NCBI GenBank assembly: GCA_029946065.1
Contig: JAQSDU010000014.1
Coordinates: 305,260 to 369,259, forward strand
Length of the DNA stretch: 64,000 bases
Direction: 5' to 3'
Origin: Flavobacterium sp.
GTDB taxonomy: Bacteria; Bacteroidota; Bacteroidia; Flavobacteriales; Flavobacteriaceae
Each line of letters begins with the position of its first letter. Position 1 is the first letter of the stretch. The notes under the pieces were generated by a model, which did not search any database, had not been told where the DNA came from, and was given only the letters and a program-made list of their open reading frames with translations. The position numbers and the translations under genes were made by a program. Shown in pieces: positions 53,173 through 63,773 of this stretch.

Positions 53173-53500
53173 ATTTTGAATTATAACTCAAATAGGCATA
53201 AATCTTACCTGTTTCAACATCGTCAAGTCTAGCTTTTTTTGCCATTCGGTTCAAAATTGGCATCCAGTCGTCTTTTGAATAATCGCTCGGTGCATACAAT
53301 TTATGACATTTCGCGCAATTGTTTTCGTATGACGTTTTTCCTTCAGTAACTTCTGCAGTAGCTACGGAAGTTGTTGCTTTTGCTTGCTCAACAGTCGCTA
53401 CAGGACTTGCTGGCGGTGGCGGTGGCGGAACTTCTGGTTTTGGTCCGCAGGCAAAAATTGTCGTTGCCAATAACGCCGTAAATAAGATTTTTGTGTTCAT
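53171..53500 (-). CDS. c-type cytochrome lipoprotein
   Basis: 109 residues. MNTKILFTALLATTIFAC is a lipoprotein signal (Cys18), then a Pro-rich spacer (KPEVPPPPPPASP), then a compact haem domain: CAKCH is the covalent haem c motif and a later Met in WMPILNRM is the likely sixth ligand (DDVETGKIYAYLSY is the end of the fold). It should sit in the periplasm, anchored by lipid, and pass electrons. Its partner is not in this window. Confidence 0.9.
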   Translation of the reverse strand: MNTKILFTALLATTIFACGPKPEVPPPPPPASPVATVEQAKATTSVATAEVTEGKTSYENNCAKCHKLYAPSDYSKDDWMPILNRMAKKARLDDVETGKIYAYLSYNSK

Positions 53501-53589
53501 AAGTATTGGTTTTAATATCGTAAATAACGAAAATTAATTTGATTTGAACAACTAAACTGATTAAGGCTTGTGCTTTTTAAGCAAATATT

Positions 53590-53646
53590 AAAAAACCATT
53601 AAGGGAATAAGTTACATTAAATCTTAATGTTTCTTATTCCCTTAAT
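53590..53646 (-). terminator. Rho-independent terminator of the PPIase gene
   Basis: Perfect 14-bp arms ATTAAGGGAATAAG (53598-53611) / CTTATTCCCTTAAT (53633-53646) with an inner 7-bp stem ACATTAA / TTAATGT. The A run at 53590-53595 gives a T run on the minus strand. Confidence 0.85.
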
Positions 53647-53667
53647 AGATCAAAAATCTTATTGTAA

Positions 53668-54600
53668 TTATTTCACGTCCATTAATTCAACATCGAAAAT
53701 AAGCGTCGCATTAGGCGGAATCGCACCACCGGCACCGCGCGAACCGTAACCCAAATGCGATGGAATCACAAATCGTGCCTTGTCACCAACTTGCAACAGT
53801 GCTATACCTTCATCCCAACCTTCGATGACATTACCTCTCCCTAATGGAAATTCGATTGGTTTTTTTCTTGGATAAGAACTGTCGAAAACTTTTCCATCTT
53901 CTAATTGCCCCGTATAATGCACGGATACTGTTTTACCAGCTTCGGCTTTTTTACCACTTCCTTTTTGAATCATTTTATAACGCAATCCGCTTTCTGTTTT
54001 GTCGAAACCTGCAGCAAGTTTTTCCATTTTGGCTTCGGCTTCTGCTTTTACAGCAGCTTCGCGTTTGGCACGTGATCCTTCAAACGTGCGAAAAGCTTCA
54101 ACGGCATTCCATTTTTTCGCTTCGTCGCCTTCACGGATGATTTCAATGCTTTGTATTTCATCACCTTGTGCTACTTCATCAACAACGTCTTGACCTTCTA
54201 CTACGTGACCAAAAACAGTGTGTTTGTTATCCAACCAATCTGTTGGAATGTGCGTGATGAAAAACTGTGAACCGTTAGAACCAGGACCAGAATTTGCCAT
54301 AGACAATACACCCGGGCGGTTGTGTTTTAAAGTTGGGTGAAATTCATCATCAAATTGGTAACCTGGGCCGCCAGTTCCTGTTCCTTGTGGGCAACCACCT
54401 TGGATCATGAAATCGGGAATGACACGGTGGAATTTTAATCCGTTATAAAATGGTGTGCCTTGTGGCTTTGCTTTGTTTTCGAGATTGCCTTCTGATAATG
54501 CTACGAAGTTACCTACTGTTCCCGGCGTTAAATCGTGGGTGAGTTTTACTAAAATCGCACCTTTTGGGGTGTTAAATTTAGCGTATATTCCATTTTCCAT
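53668..54600 (-). CDS. Dual-family peptidylprolyl isomerase (cyclophilin-FKBP fusion)
   Basis: 310 residues, no signal peptide. Residues about 1-165 are a cyclophilin ([19 protein letters not shown], with the catalytic Arg, then [10 protein letters not shown] and HTVFGHV). After a Lys/Glu-rich linker (about 165-200) comes an FKBP (about 205-310: [64 protein letters not shown]). Each domain alone catalyses cis-trans proline isomerisation. Fusions in the cyclophilin-linker-FKBP order are described mainly from flavobacteria and Treponema. Both active sites look intact. Alone, with an upstream spacer full of repeats. Confidence 0.96.
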   Translation of the reverse strand: MENGIYAKFNTPKGAILVKLTHDLTPGTVGNFVALSEGNLENKAKPQGTPFYNGLKFHRVIPDFMIQGGCPQGTGTGGPGYQFDDEFHPTLKHNRPGVLSMANSGPGSNGSQFFITHIPTDWLDNKHTVFGHVVEGQDVVDEVAQGDEIQSIEIIREGDEAKKWNAVEAFRTFEGSRAKREAAVKAEAEAKMEKLAAGFDKTESGLRYKMIQKGSGKKAEAGKTVSVHYTGQLEDGKVFDSSYPRKKPIEFPLGRGNVIEGWDEGIALLQVGDKARFVIPSHLGYGSRGAGGAIPPNATLIFDVELMDVK

Positions 54601-54723
54601 TGTTTGTGTATTTTGTTTTAAAGGGCAAAATTACGGAATTATTTAGAAAATTTGAGAATTAGATAATGAGATAATTATGGATTAGCGAATTGGACCTCGA
54701 AAGTTGATTAGAATTTTGGAATT

Positions 54724-54760
54724 CCTCTTCTTTGAAGGGGTGCCCGAAGGGCGGGGTGGC
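54724..54760. repeat. Short GC-rich repeat word upstream of trmD
   Basis: A 37-bp GC-rich stretch in an AT-rich spacer, beginning CCTCTTCTTTGAAGGG and containing the hairpin GCCC-GAA-GGGC. The word type looks like a dispersed element; no other copy is in this window. Confidence 0.4.
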
Positions 54761-54847
54761 AAAATTGGAACACAGATTGGAAGCTGATCGCCGCATATAA
54801 TCGAAGATTTTATCGAAATTAAATCAAATAGTATTATGAAAACAACT

Positions 54848-54931
54848 GCCCTAGCCCGGATAGAAACGGTTATCCTTTTGCCGCCTGCTGTCAGGCGGAA
54901 AAAGATATTAGTGGATAGCCGGATCAGCTTC
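54848..54931 (-). repeat. Conserved-end long-hairpin element, copy B
   Basis: On the minus strand it begins GAAGCTGATCCGGCTATCC (54912-54931) and ends ATCCGGGCTAGGGC (54848-54861). The 11-base word GATCCGGCTAT is identical to that of copy A. The interior has a short CCGCCTG / CAGGCGG hairpin (54881-54897) closed by the same TATCTTTTT / AAAAGGATA pair. Confidence 0.75.
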
Positions 54932-54942
54932 AAAAAACTTTA

Positions 54943-54974
54943 TTGTATTTCATCTTTTAAACTTTGTAACTTTG
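54943..54974 (+). promoter_or_regulatory. trmD promoter within an octamer repeat
   Basis: TTG at 54943-54945, a 21-bp gap, then TAACTTTG (54967-54974). The -7 box sits in four octamers (CTTTGTAA, CTTTGCAG, CTTTGCAA, CTTTTTAT) at 54962-54993, the last overlapping the start codon. Confidence 0.6.
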
Positions 54975-54991
54975 CAGCTTTGCAACTTTTT

Positions 54992-55669
54992 ATGAGAATA
55001 GACATTATCACCGTTTTACCCGAATTACTGCGGAGTCCGTTTGAGGCTTCGATTATGAAACGCGCAATAGACAAGGGTTTGGTAGAAGTACATTTTCACA
55101 ACCTGCGCGATTATACGACCAACAAGCAAAAAAGCGTTGATGATTATCAGTTTGGCGGAGGTGCGGGCATGGTGATGATGGTACAGCCTATCGACGATTG
55201 TATTGCAAAACTCAAAAGCGAACGCAACTACGACGAGGTGATTTATATGACACCCGATGGCGAAACTTTGAATCAGAAAATGGCCAATACAATGTCGATG
55301 CTCGAGAATATTATTATTTTGTGCGGTCATTATAAAGGCGTTGACCAGCGTGTGCGCGATCATTTTATTACAAAAGAAATTTCGATAGGCGATTATGTTT
55401 TGAGTGGCGGAGAATTGGGCGCTTTAGTACTTTCTGACGCTTTGATTCGTTTGATTCCGGGGGTTTTGAGTGATGAAACTTCGGCATTGACGGATAGTTT
55501 TCAGGATAATTTGTTGTCGGGACCAATCTATACGCGTCCGGCAGAATATAAAGGATGGAAAGTTCCTGAAGTTTTGACCAGTGGTCACTTCGCAAAAATT
55601 GATAAATGGCGCGAGGATATGGCTTATGAACATACAAAGAACAGGCGACCTGATTTACTGGAAGATTGA
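54992..55669 (+). CDS. trmD: tRNA (guanine37-N1)-methyltransferase
   Basis: 225 residues from the ATG at 54992; the frame is open further upstream through copy B of the repeat, but those residues are not TrmD. The SPOUT fold has the usual TrmD motifs: [17 protein letters not shown] at the N-terminus, [35 protein letters not shown] and [30 protein letters not shown] (knot loop). It methylates N1 of G37 next to the anticodon in tRNAs with G36, preventing frameshifts. rplS follows 197 bp later. Confidence 0.97.
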   Translation: MRIDIITVLPELLRSPFEASIMKRAIDKGLVEVHFHNLRDYTTNKQKSVDDYQFGGGAGMVMMVQPIDDCIAKLKSERNYDEVIYMTPDGETLNQKMANTMSMLENIIILCGHYKGVDQRVRDHFITKEISIGDYVLSGGELGALVLSDALIRLIPGVLSDETSALTDSFQDNLLSGPIYTRPAEYKGWKVPEVLTSGHFAKIDKWREDMAYEHTKNRRPDLLED

Positions 55670-55747
55670 TTTTTATTTTAAATGATGACCCGAGCGAAAG
55701 CGAACTGGCGTAGCGATTTTAGATTTTAAATGACAGTACTAGAAATA

Positions 55748-55778
55748 ATTCAAAATTTATCATTTAAAATTCAAAATA
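55748..55778. repeat. Heptamer repeat upstream of rplS
   Basis: Four 7-bp units in phase: AATTCAA, AATTTAT, CATTTAA, AATTCAA, then AAT. A 10-bp inverted repeat TTTTAAATGA (55724-55733) / TCATTTAAAA (55760-55769) overlaps it. Confidence 0.6.
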
Positions 55779-55784
55779 TTTTTT

Positions 55785-55792
55785 TACTTTTG
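55785..55792 (+). promoter_or_regulatory. -7 box of rplS
   Basis: TACTTTTG; a leader of about 70 bases lies before the ATG at 55867. It may hold an L19-type regulatory structure: ACATT near its 5' end can pair with AATGT further in. Confidence 0.5.
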
Positions 55793-55866
55793 CGCCCACA
55801 TTGGACCAACCTCTGGCGATAACCGCGAATGTTGCTCTAGTTTCAACCATATTAAATAAAATTATC

Positions 55867-56217
55867 ATGGCAGATTTAATGAAATTCGTTAATGACGAAT
55901 TAGTTGCTAAAAAAGATTTCCCAGTTTTCGGAGCAGGAGATACTATCACTGTTTATTACGAAATTAAAGAGGGCGAAAAAACTAGAACGCAGTTTTTCAA
56001 AGGCGTTGTAATCCAAAGAAGAGGTTCAGGTGCTACTGAAACTTTTACAATCCGCAAAATGTCTGGTGCTATCGGAGTAGAGCGTATCTTTCCGGTAAAC
56101 TTACCTGCTTTGCAAAAAATCGAAATCAACAAAAAAGGTGCTGTTCGTAGAGCGAGAATTTTCTACTTCCGTGAACTTACTGGTAAAAAAGCAAAAATTA
56201 GAGACAAAAGAAGATAG
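55867..56217 (+). CDS. rplS: 50S ribosomal protein L19
   Basis: 116 residues from the ATG at 55867, the family's usual length; the longer frame upstream runs through the leader and is not real. L19 motifs: FPVFGAGDTITVYYEIKEGEKTRTQFFKGVVIQRRGSG, then RKMSGAIGVERIFPVNLPALQKIEI and a basic end (RRARIFYFRELTGKKAKIRDKRR). It binds 23S rRNA at the interface of the two subunits. It follows trmD and ends in a strong terminator. Confidence 0.97.
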   Translation: MADLMKFVNDELVAKKDFPVFGAGDTITVYYEIKEGEKTRTQFFKGVVIQRRGSGATETFTIRKMSGAIGVERIFPVNLPALQKIEINKKGAVRRARIFYFRELTGKKAKIRDKRR

Positions 56218-56239
56218 TCTTCAATTTGAGTTATATGAG

Positions 56240-56273
56240 ATCCCGTTCTATTTATTTAGGACGGGATTTTTTT
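56240..56273 (+). terminator. Rho-independent terminator of rplS
   Basis: ATCCCGTTCT (56240-56249) pairs with AGGACGGGAT (56258-56267, one G-T), followed by seven T. Confidence 0.85.
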
Positions 56274-56310
56274 ATGCCTATACACAGTATTTCTGATAAG
56301 TATATTTTTT

Positions 56311-56367
56311 ACTTTGCGCCTTTGCACCTTTGCGGGCGCTAAACCAATTCTCGCAAAGGCGCAAAGT
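56311..56367. repeat. 15-bp inverted CTTTGC octamer repeat
   Basis: ACTTTGCGCCTTTGC (56311-56325) and its perfect complement GCAAAGGCGCAAAGT (56353-56367); the left side continues ACCTTTGCGG, so it is built of octamers (CTTTGCGC, CTTTGCAC, CTTTGCGG). It is in the 336-bp spacer between rplS and the isocitrate dehydrogenase gene; the rest of the spacer is AT-rich without a gene. Confidence 0.65.
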
Positions 56368-56454
56368 TTAACAAGAGTGGTAATTTATGTGGTAAAAAAA
56401 TACTTTGAAAACTGCATATTTTACGAATTGCTCATTTTTTTAAACTGATTTTGA

Positions 56455-58776
<2,322 letters not shown>

Positions 58777-58865
58777 TTAAATAAAACACGGATAACGCAG
58801 ATTTTTTAATAAGAATTAAATACTTTTTGTTTAAATCTTTACATTCTGTGGGTTAATATTATTTT

Positions 58866-58896
58866 AAAGGCAATCTTAACAGGTTGCCTTTTTTTT
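58866..58896 (+). terminator. Rho-independent terminator of the isocitrate dehydrogenase gene
   Basis: AAGGCAATC (58867-58875) pairs with GGTTGCCTT (58882-58890), then a T run to 58896. The other 230 bp of the spacer up to the OmpA-like gene hold no gene that I could support. Confidence 0.8.
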
Positions 58897-59108
58897 GTAA
58901 TAATAGCACGCAGATCGCACCGATTAGACTGATTGACGCAGCTTTTTTATGTGCCTAACTAATACCGTAAAAGTAAAAATTATTACAAATCGGCAAAAAT
59001 TCGTACCATCTGTGTGCCATTATTTTTTTTGATTCCAACCATTTCCAACCACAACCGCATCTTTCTATTATAAACCGGATTTAATGTTTAACCCGTAACC
59101 TTATAATT

Positions 59109-61061
59109 ATGAAAAAATGCCTAATCTTCATCTGCCTGATTGCCATTTCCTTTGCAAAAGCGCAACGCACGCAAGCGTTCGAAGTCAATTTTGAAACCGC
59201 TTCCTATCACCTTTCTGATGCTGAAGTAGCTACAATAAATAGCTATATTGCTTCACTAACAAAAGGAAAACAGTCTTATAAAGTCACAATCATCGGACAT
59301 ACAGACAATGTCGGTAACTTAGAATACAATACAATTTTATCCTATAATCGTGCTAAGGAAATTGCCGGCTTTTTCCAGAAAAAAGGGTTTTCAGAAAGCA
59401 ACATTTCGACAATTGGAAAAGCCTATTCCGAGCCAATTGCAGCCAACTCAACCGAAATCGGAAAATCCAAAAACAGACGTGTAACCGTTTTTATCACGGC
59501 AGAAGTTCCTAAGGTCACTGATTTGGGTGGACTCAAACTCGAAGAGGATTCGTTTACTATCAACGCGCAAAAAAAAGAAATCGTAAATTATAAATCCGGC
59601 AGCAGCATCACCATTCCAGCCGATGCTTTTATCGATGAAAACGGAAATACGATAAAAGGCGAAGTCGATTTAAGTTATGTAGAATACCGTAATCCAATAG
59701 ATTTCATCCTTGGAAACATCCCGATGGATTACGAAAAAGAGCATTTCAATTCTGCCGGAATGTATAAAATTCTAGCATCCAAAGATGGAAAACCCGTATC
59801 CCTGCGTGAAGGAAAAACCATAGACATTGATTTTCCTTTGGAATCAAAATTACCAAATCTGAATTTTTATCAATTTGATACAATTGCCAATAAATGGACT
59901 GAACTTTCGAAACTCACCGTAGCAAAAAGTGAAATAAAAGAAGAAGATTTATCGGATATAACGACAGAATGGGATACCATAACCACCACCGTTAGATACA
60001 TCTCAACCGGACAACTCATTGCGTCGAATACTTATACAAAACCAAATTGTTGGACTTTCAACAATGTAATCAAAGACGGAATCGCACTGGCATCAAGCGA
60101 TACCTCGATCATTCCAGATTACTTGGCAGAAAAAGAAAAAAGAGCAGAAAATCGCATAAAAATGCAGCAAAATTATCTGAATAATAAAATTAATAATGCC
60201 AAACAAAACATCGAAATCAAAAAATACCTCAAATCACTAGAAGCCAAAATTAAACGCAACAACCTAAAAGTAAAACGTATCAAACAACTCATACAAACTG
60301 CAGGTTTTCATTATAACGGAGATTCTAAAAACAGATACATCGAGCGCCAAACCAGGGTTAATGACTCCATTTTGGCAAGAAATAAAATTTTCGAAGACAA
60401 AATGTACAAACTGAAAAACCCTTCCGTTGATTCTTTAACAATCAATCCCGACCAACTTTATCCTTATCGCTTCTATGCGTTCTGGAAATCCGGTTCAGAA
60501 TTTATGTCTGATAATGAAAAACTTATGAATATTGACCAATGGTTCCAATACTTCGATACCCACAAACCCGAAATGCTAAACCGTTACAAGTCGATTGACA
60601 TTGAAAAATATTGCACCAAATTAGAACTCGAAGCTGCAGCCAGACAGCAAAAAGTGACTAAAGCCAATCAGAATGCCAGTGCTGTTACCCAGAAATTACA
60701 AATTGCACAACTCGGTATTTTTAACTGTGACCAGATTGCGCGTTTGTTAGAACCAATTACGGTCAACGCCACTTATCGAGACGAAAAAGGCGCATCCATA
60801 AAACCGCTTTTCATTTACCTCGTAGACAGCCGGATCAACGGAATACTGCGATATGACGGCTACAATAATTATAGCCCGGAACATTTTGCTTATAGCCCAA
60901 CATCAAAAAATACTTTGCTCGCTTTCGACGGAAATGGTAATTCTTACATCCTAAATTCAGCAGCTTTCAGCAAAGCCTTTACCGGAAAGACATCGGTAAT
61001 TTTAACCATGAAAAAAATCGAAAATATCGACAACCGTGATGAATTGACCGCGTTATTTTAG
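59109..61061 (+). CDS. OmpA-domain protein with large C-terminal region
   Basis: 650 residues. Signal peptide MKKCLIFICLIAISFAKA, then an OmpA-like peptidoglycan-binding domain at about 25-135 (IIGHTDNVGNLEYNTILSYNRAKEIAGFF, GKSKNRRVTVFITAE). Unusually for the family the OmpA domain comes first. Next is a domain of about 140 residues with TIPADAFIDENGNTIKGEVDLSYVEYRNP, which looks like a ZU5-like beta fold; then a Lys/Gln/Asn-rich coiled-coil part (about 340-560) and a beta end (TVNATYRDEKGASIKPLFIYLVDSRIN). It probably tethers something to peptidoglycan; role unknown. Its stop codon is the first base of repeat copy C. Confidence 0.85.
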   Translation: MKKCLIFICLIAISFAKAQRTQAFEVNFETASYHLSDAEVATINSYIASLTKGKQSYKVTIIGHTDNVGNLEYNTILSYNRAKEIAGFFQKKGFSESNISTIGKAYSEPIAANSTEIGKSKNRRVTVFITAEVPKVTDLGGLKLEEDSFTINAQKKEIVNYKSGSSITIPADAFIDENGNTIKGEVDLSYVEYRNPIDFILGNIPMDYEKEHFNSAGMYKILASKDGKPVSLREGKTIDIDFPLESKLPNLNFYQFDTIANKWTELSKLTVAKSEIKEEDLSDITTEWDTITTTVRYISTGQLIASNTYTKPNCWTFNNVIKDGIALASSDTSIIPDYLAEKEKRAENRIKMQQNYLNNKINNAKQNIEIKKYLKSLEAKIKRNNLKVKRIKQLIQTAGFHYNGDSKNRYIERQTRVNDSILARNKIFEDKMYKLKNPSVDSLTINPDQLYPYRFYAFWKSGSEFMSDNEKLMNIDQWFQYFDTHKPEMLNRYKSIDIEKYCTKLELEAAARQQKVTKANQNASAVTQKLQIAQLGIFNCDQIARLLEPITVNATYRDEKGASIKPLFIYLVDSRINGILRYDGYNNYSPEHFAYSPTSKNTLLAFDGNGNSYILNSAAFSKAFTGKTSVILTMKKIENIDNRDELTALF

Positions 61062-61207
61062 AAGCTAATCCGGCCATCCATTCCAAAAAAACCGCGCCAT
61101 AAACAGTTTTGTAAGCGCCGCAAAAGCTTCCGTTGGTCGCTCATGCAGCACAACAAAACTAACGTTTATGGTGCGGTTTTGTTTTCCATTCCTGTCCGGG
61201 CTAGGCA
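61061..61207 (+). repeat. Conserved-end long-hairpin element, copy C
   Basis: Starts GAAGCTAATCCGGCCATCC and ends TGTCCGGGCTAGGCA (two and one changes from copies A/B). Its interior is a different long stem: AAAAACCGCGCCATAAAC at 61086-61103 against GTTTATGGTGCGGTTTT at 61164-61180, with GTTTTGT / ACAAAAC inside. It begins on the last base of the OmpA stop codon and may end that transcript. Confidence 0.7.
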
Positions 61208-61273
61208 TTAGTGCATTTTAGAAACCGATGTCTGGTCGAAATCTTTTTGGTATCTTTACCGCTATAATGGATT

Positions 61274-61329
61274 GCAGATTTTAGATTTCAGATTGGAGCT
61301 AAAAATCTAAAATCTAAAATCTAAAATCT
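61274..61329. repeat. Eight heptamers ending at the start codon of the TPK gene
   Basis: GCAGATT, TTAGATT, TCAGATT, GGAGCTA, then AAAATCT four times, all in one 7-bp phase from 61274 to 61329. The first half is complementary to the second (GATTTTAGATTT against AAATCTAAAATC), so the mRNA can fold into a hairpin right before the ATG at 61332. Confidence 0.75.
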
Positions 61330-61331
61330 AA

Positions 61332-61994
61332 ATGTCCTCTCACCACATTGTCCGCGACGACCAAGAACCCGCTTTAATCATCGCCAACGGCGCCGCCTGT
61401 TCCGAAGAATTGTTAGGCCAATTGCTCGAATGGTCGCCACTGGTAGTTGTTCTCGATTCAGCCATTGAAAGGGTTATAAAATTGGGCATAAAAGTCGATG
61501 TATTGCTCGGCGATTTCGATCGCGGTTTCGACCCCCATGAATTCGTAAAATCGCAACATCCCATCGAAATTGTGCATACGCCAGATCAAGAAAAAACAGA
61601 TCTCGAAAAAGCTTTTGATTATTTAATCGAACGGAAAATTCCCGCAGCAAACGTCGTTTGGGCCACCGGAAAACGCGCCGATCATACGATTACAAATCTC
61701 ACCAATATCATCCGATACCGCAATAAATTGCAGATTGTAATCCTCGACGACCATTCAAAAGTATTTATGCTGCCGCGCAATTTCCAGAAATGGTATCCTG
61801 CAAAAACCAATATTTCTTTGATTCCAATTGGCATCGCCAGCGGCATCACTTCCAAAAATCTGGTTTACGAATTGGCAAACGATACGCTCACCATCGGCTA
61901 CAGAACTGGAAGCAGCAATGAAGTAAAAGAAGACGGCATCGTCACCGTTAATCACACCGACGGCGATTTGCTGCTAATGGAATGTATAGATTAG
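61332..61994 (+). CDS. Thiamine pyrophosphokinase (thiamin diphosphokinase)
   Basis: 220 residues. N-terminal catalytic domain with LIIANGAAC, DVLLGDFDRG (the Asp pair that binds metal-ATP), PDQEKTDLEKAFDYL and ATGKRADHTITNL; C-terminal thiamine-binding beta domain (ISLIPIGIASGITSKNLVYEL, TGSSNEVKEDGIVTVNHTDGDLLL). It makes thiamine diphosphate from thiamine and ATP, in one step. Homodimer in relatives. A TATCTTTA sequence at 61251-61258 may be its -7 box. Confidence 0.93.
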   Translation: MSSHHIVRDDQEPALIIANGAACSEELLGQLLEWSPLVVVLDSAIERVIKLGIKVDVLLGDFDRGFDPHEFVKSQHPIEIVHTPDQEKTDLEKAFDYLIERKIPAANVVWATGKRADHTITNLTNIIRYRNKLQIVILDDHSKVFMLPRNFQKWYPAKTNISLIPIGIASGITSKNLVYELANDTLTIGYRTGSSNEVKEDGIVTVNHTDGDLLLMECID

Positions 61995-61996
61995 AT

Positions 61997-62067
61997 TGCT
62001 GCGCTGTATGATTTTTAGTGATTGTTAAATCTTTCAGCGAAGCGATTTTGCTTCTTGCAGCGCAGCG
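61997..62067. repeat. Inverted GCTGCGCTG motif in a convergent spacer
   Basis: TGCTGCGCTG (61997-62006) and its complement CAGCGCAGC (62058-62066), with TTGCTTCTTGCAGCGCAGCG on the right like the word at 11566 read on the opposite strand. Between two converging genes; may end transcription both ways. Confidence 0.55.
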
Positions 62068-62071
62068 GTAT

Positions 62072-62941
62072 TTATTCTAATTTAATATCCAGCAACGCAT
62101 CCCGAATCTCATCAAAATGCTCCCACGGAATAAAATGATTGGCATTTTCAATCGCAATCACTTGAATGCTCTTCGCATTTACAAATTCCTTTTGCATAAA
62201 AAACACATTGCTATAAGGCACCAACGGATCTTTTGTGCCATGAATAATCGTCACATCTGAAGTGATTTTTTTCAGATTCGGCTGCATTGCAATCAAATCA
62301 GACTTCAGCCACCACAATTCGTCATTCGAAGGTCGCAGCGCTCCCGGAATCAGATACCGAAACGGGATTGTCATTAAAATGGGCCGCCAGCTTTCTGGAG
62401 TTTCCGCTTTTGGGTCAACTGCACCTGCTAAAATAAAAATATGCTTATACTTATCCGGATTTTCAGTCGCCAATTTCACCACTACCGGTCCGCCTAACGA
62501 ATGTCCAATTAACACTATCGGTTTGTGGTTGTCAATCGTTTTTATAAAACTGTAAATTCGTGACGATTGCGTGCCCAAATCCTGCGCATCTCCAAAATTA
62601 CTATAACCAAAACCTGGTCGGTCGATGGCAATCATACGGTATTTTTTTAGCAATAAGGTATCCGAAAGATAGGTCTTATAAGCGTCCCAACTTCCCGGCG
62701 AACCATGTATGAAAAATAAAGTTGGGTTTTCTGCGTTTCCGGTTGCTATATAATGGATTTTATAATCTCCGAAATCAGCGGTTTTATCAATATAAACCGT
62801 CTTTTCCTTTTCAAAATAGACCTTTGTTGCTTTCGAAGAAGTTCGCATTGTCATACATGCTTGACACATGATGATATAGGAAAATAACAATCCGTAAGCG
62901 ATATACCGTTTTTTAAACCGACGTTTTTTTTCTTTTTCCAT
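62072..62941 (-). CDS. Alpha/beta hydrolase, probably membrane-anchored or lipoprotein
   Basis: 289 residues from the ATG at 62941; residues upstream to 63085 have no role I can see. A basic start (MEKEKKRRFKKRYIAYG) leads into a hydrophobic segment (LLFSYIIMCQAC), which is a lipobox-like or membrane anchor. The hydrolase core is complete: oxyanion loop HGSPGSWDAY, nucleophile Ser in GHSLGGP, Asp in HGTKDPLVP and His in NANHFIPWE. The acyl or ester substrate cannot be told. Faces the TPK gene. Confidence 0.85.
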   Translation of the reverse strand: MEKEKKRRFKKRYIAYGLLFSYIIMCQACMTMRTSSKATKVYFEKEKTVYIDKTADFGDYKIHYIATGNAENPTLFFIHGSPGSWDAYKTYLSDTLLLKKYRMIAIDRPGFGYSNFGDAQDLGTQSSRIYSFIKTIDNHKPIVLIGHSLGGPVVVKLATENPDKYKHIFILAGAVDPKAETPESWRPILMTIPFRYLIPGALRPSNDELWWLKSDLIAMQPNLKKITSDVTIIHGTKDPLVPYSNVFFMQKEFVNAKSIQVIAIENANHFIPWEHFDEIRDALLDIKLE

Positions 62942-63127
62942 GACTACAATTATTCCATAAATGTAACTATTTTTTAAATTCGCAAATAACACGTCGGCAC
63001 AAATAAATATCTTGCATGCTAACTTTAGCATTCCTAGCTTCGTGGCAAAAATCAGCTCACAAACACCCAAAGCAATAATTCTCAAAATAAACAGTTTTAA
63101 CTACTTTTAAAAACCAATAAAATAATC

Positions 63128-63706
63128 ATGTACAATCCACAAATCAAAATCAAAAGCAACACATTACTTTCTGACAACTGGTATATTCTTCGAAAATACG
63201 TATATGATTTTCTCAAAAAAGACGGTTCATGGGAAGAACAATCTCGTGAAGTATACGATCGTGGCAATGGCGCAACGATTTTACTATATAATCTGGAATA
63301 CCAATCAATAGTTTTAATCCGACAATTCAGAATGCCGACTTATGTTAACGGCAACACAAGCGGTATGGTCATCGAAGCCTGCGCAGGATTATTAGAAAAA
63401 GAAAACCCTGAAGACTGCATCAGACGTGAAACCGAAGAAGAAACCGGTTATGATATCAAAGATGTGCGAAAAATTTTCGAAGCCTATATGTCTCCGGGTT
63501 CTGTAACCGAAATCATTCACTTTTTCGTGGCGGAATATTCTAAAGAAATGAAAGTCAATGAAGGTGGCGGACTCGCTACCGAACACGAAAATATCGAAGT
63601 GTTAGAATTGCCTTTTTTGAAAGCAATGCAAATGATTGAGACCGGCGAAATCAAGGATGCAAAGACCATTATGCTGCTGCAATATGCTAAAACAAACCTG
63701 TTTTAA
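63128..63706 (+). CDS. nudK: Nudix hydrolase, NudK (GDP-mannose pyrophosphatase) type
   Basis: 192 residues, the usual NudK length. The Nudix box is [25 protein letters not shown] (G-x5-E-x7-R-E-x2-E-E-x-G), with the metal-binding Glu residues. The N-terminal and C-terminal parts ([29 protein letters not shown] and VEYSKEM-type strand, [12 protein letters not shown]) match the GDP-mannose-splitting branch; related members split ADP-ribose, so substrate is not certain. Confidence 0.9.
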   Translation: MYNPQIKIKSNTLLSDNWYILRKYVYDFLKKDGSWEEQSREVYDRGNGATILLYNLEYQSIVLIRQFRMPTYVNGNTSGMVIEACAGLLEKENPEDCIRRETEEETGYDIKDVRKIFEAYMSPGSVTEIIHFFVAEYSKEMKVNEGGGLATEHENIEVLELPFLKAMQMIETGEIKDAKTIMLLQYAKTNLF

Positions 63707-63749
63707 ACATCTGAAAGTCAGTTATTCTCGTTTCTATTTTTAGATTGCG

Positions 63750-63757
63750 TACCTTTG
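63750..63757 (+). promoter_or_regulatory. -7 box of rlmF
   Basis: TACCTTTG, 16 bp upstream of the ATG at 63774. Confidence 0.5.
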
Positions 63758-63773
63758 CACCCAATTTCAAAAA

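Noticed and set aside
54836..54991. 52-residue N-terminal extension of TrmD (in-frame ATG at 54836)
   Set aside because: The codons run through the conserved-end repeat and the promoter; they do not resemble TrmD, and the ATG at 54992 gives the family's length.
55801..55866. 22-residue extension of ribosomal protein L19
   Set aside because: It reads through the mRNA leader; the real protein starts MADLMKF at 55867.
62942..63085. 48-residue extension of the alpha/beta hydrolase
   Set aside because: No domain or signal support; the ATG at 62941 begins a normal lipoprotein-like or anchor sequence.
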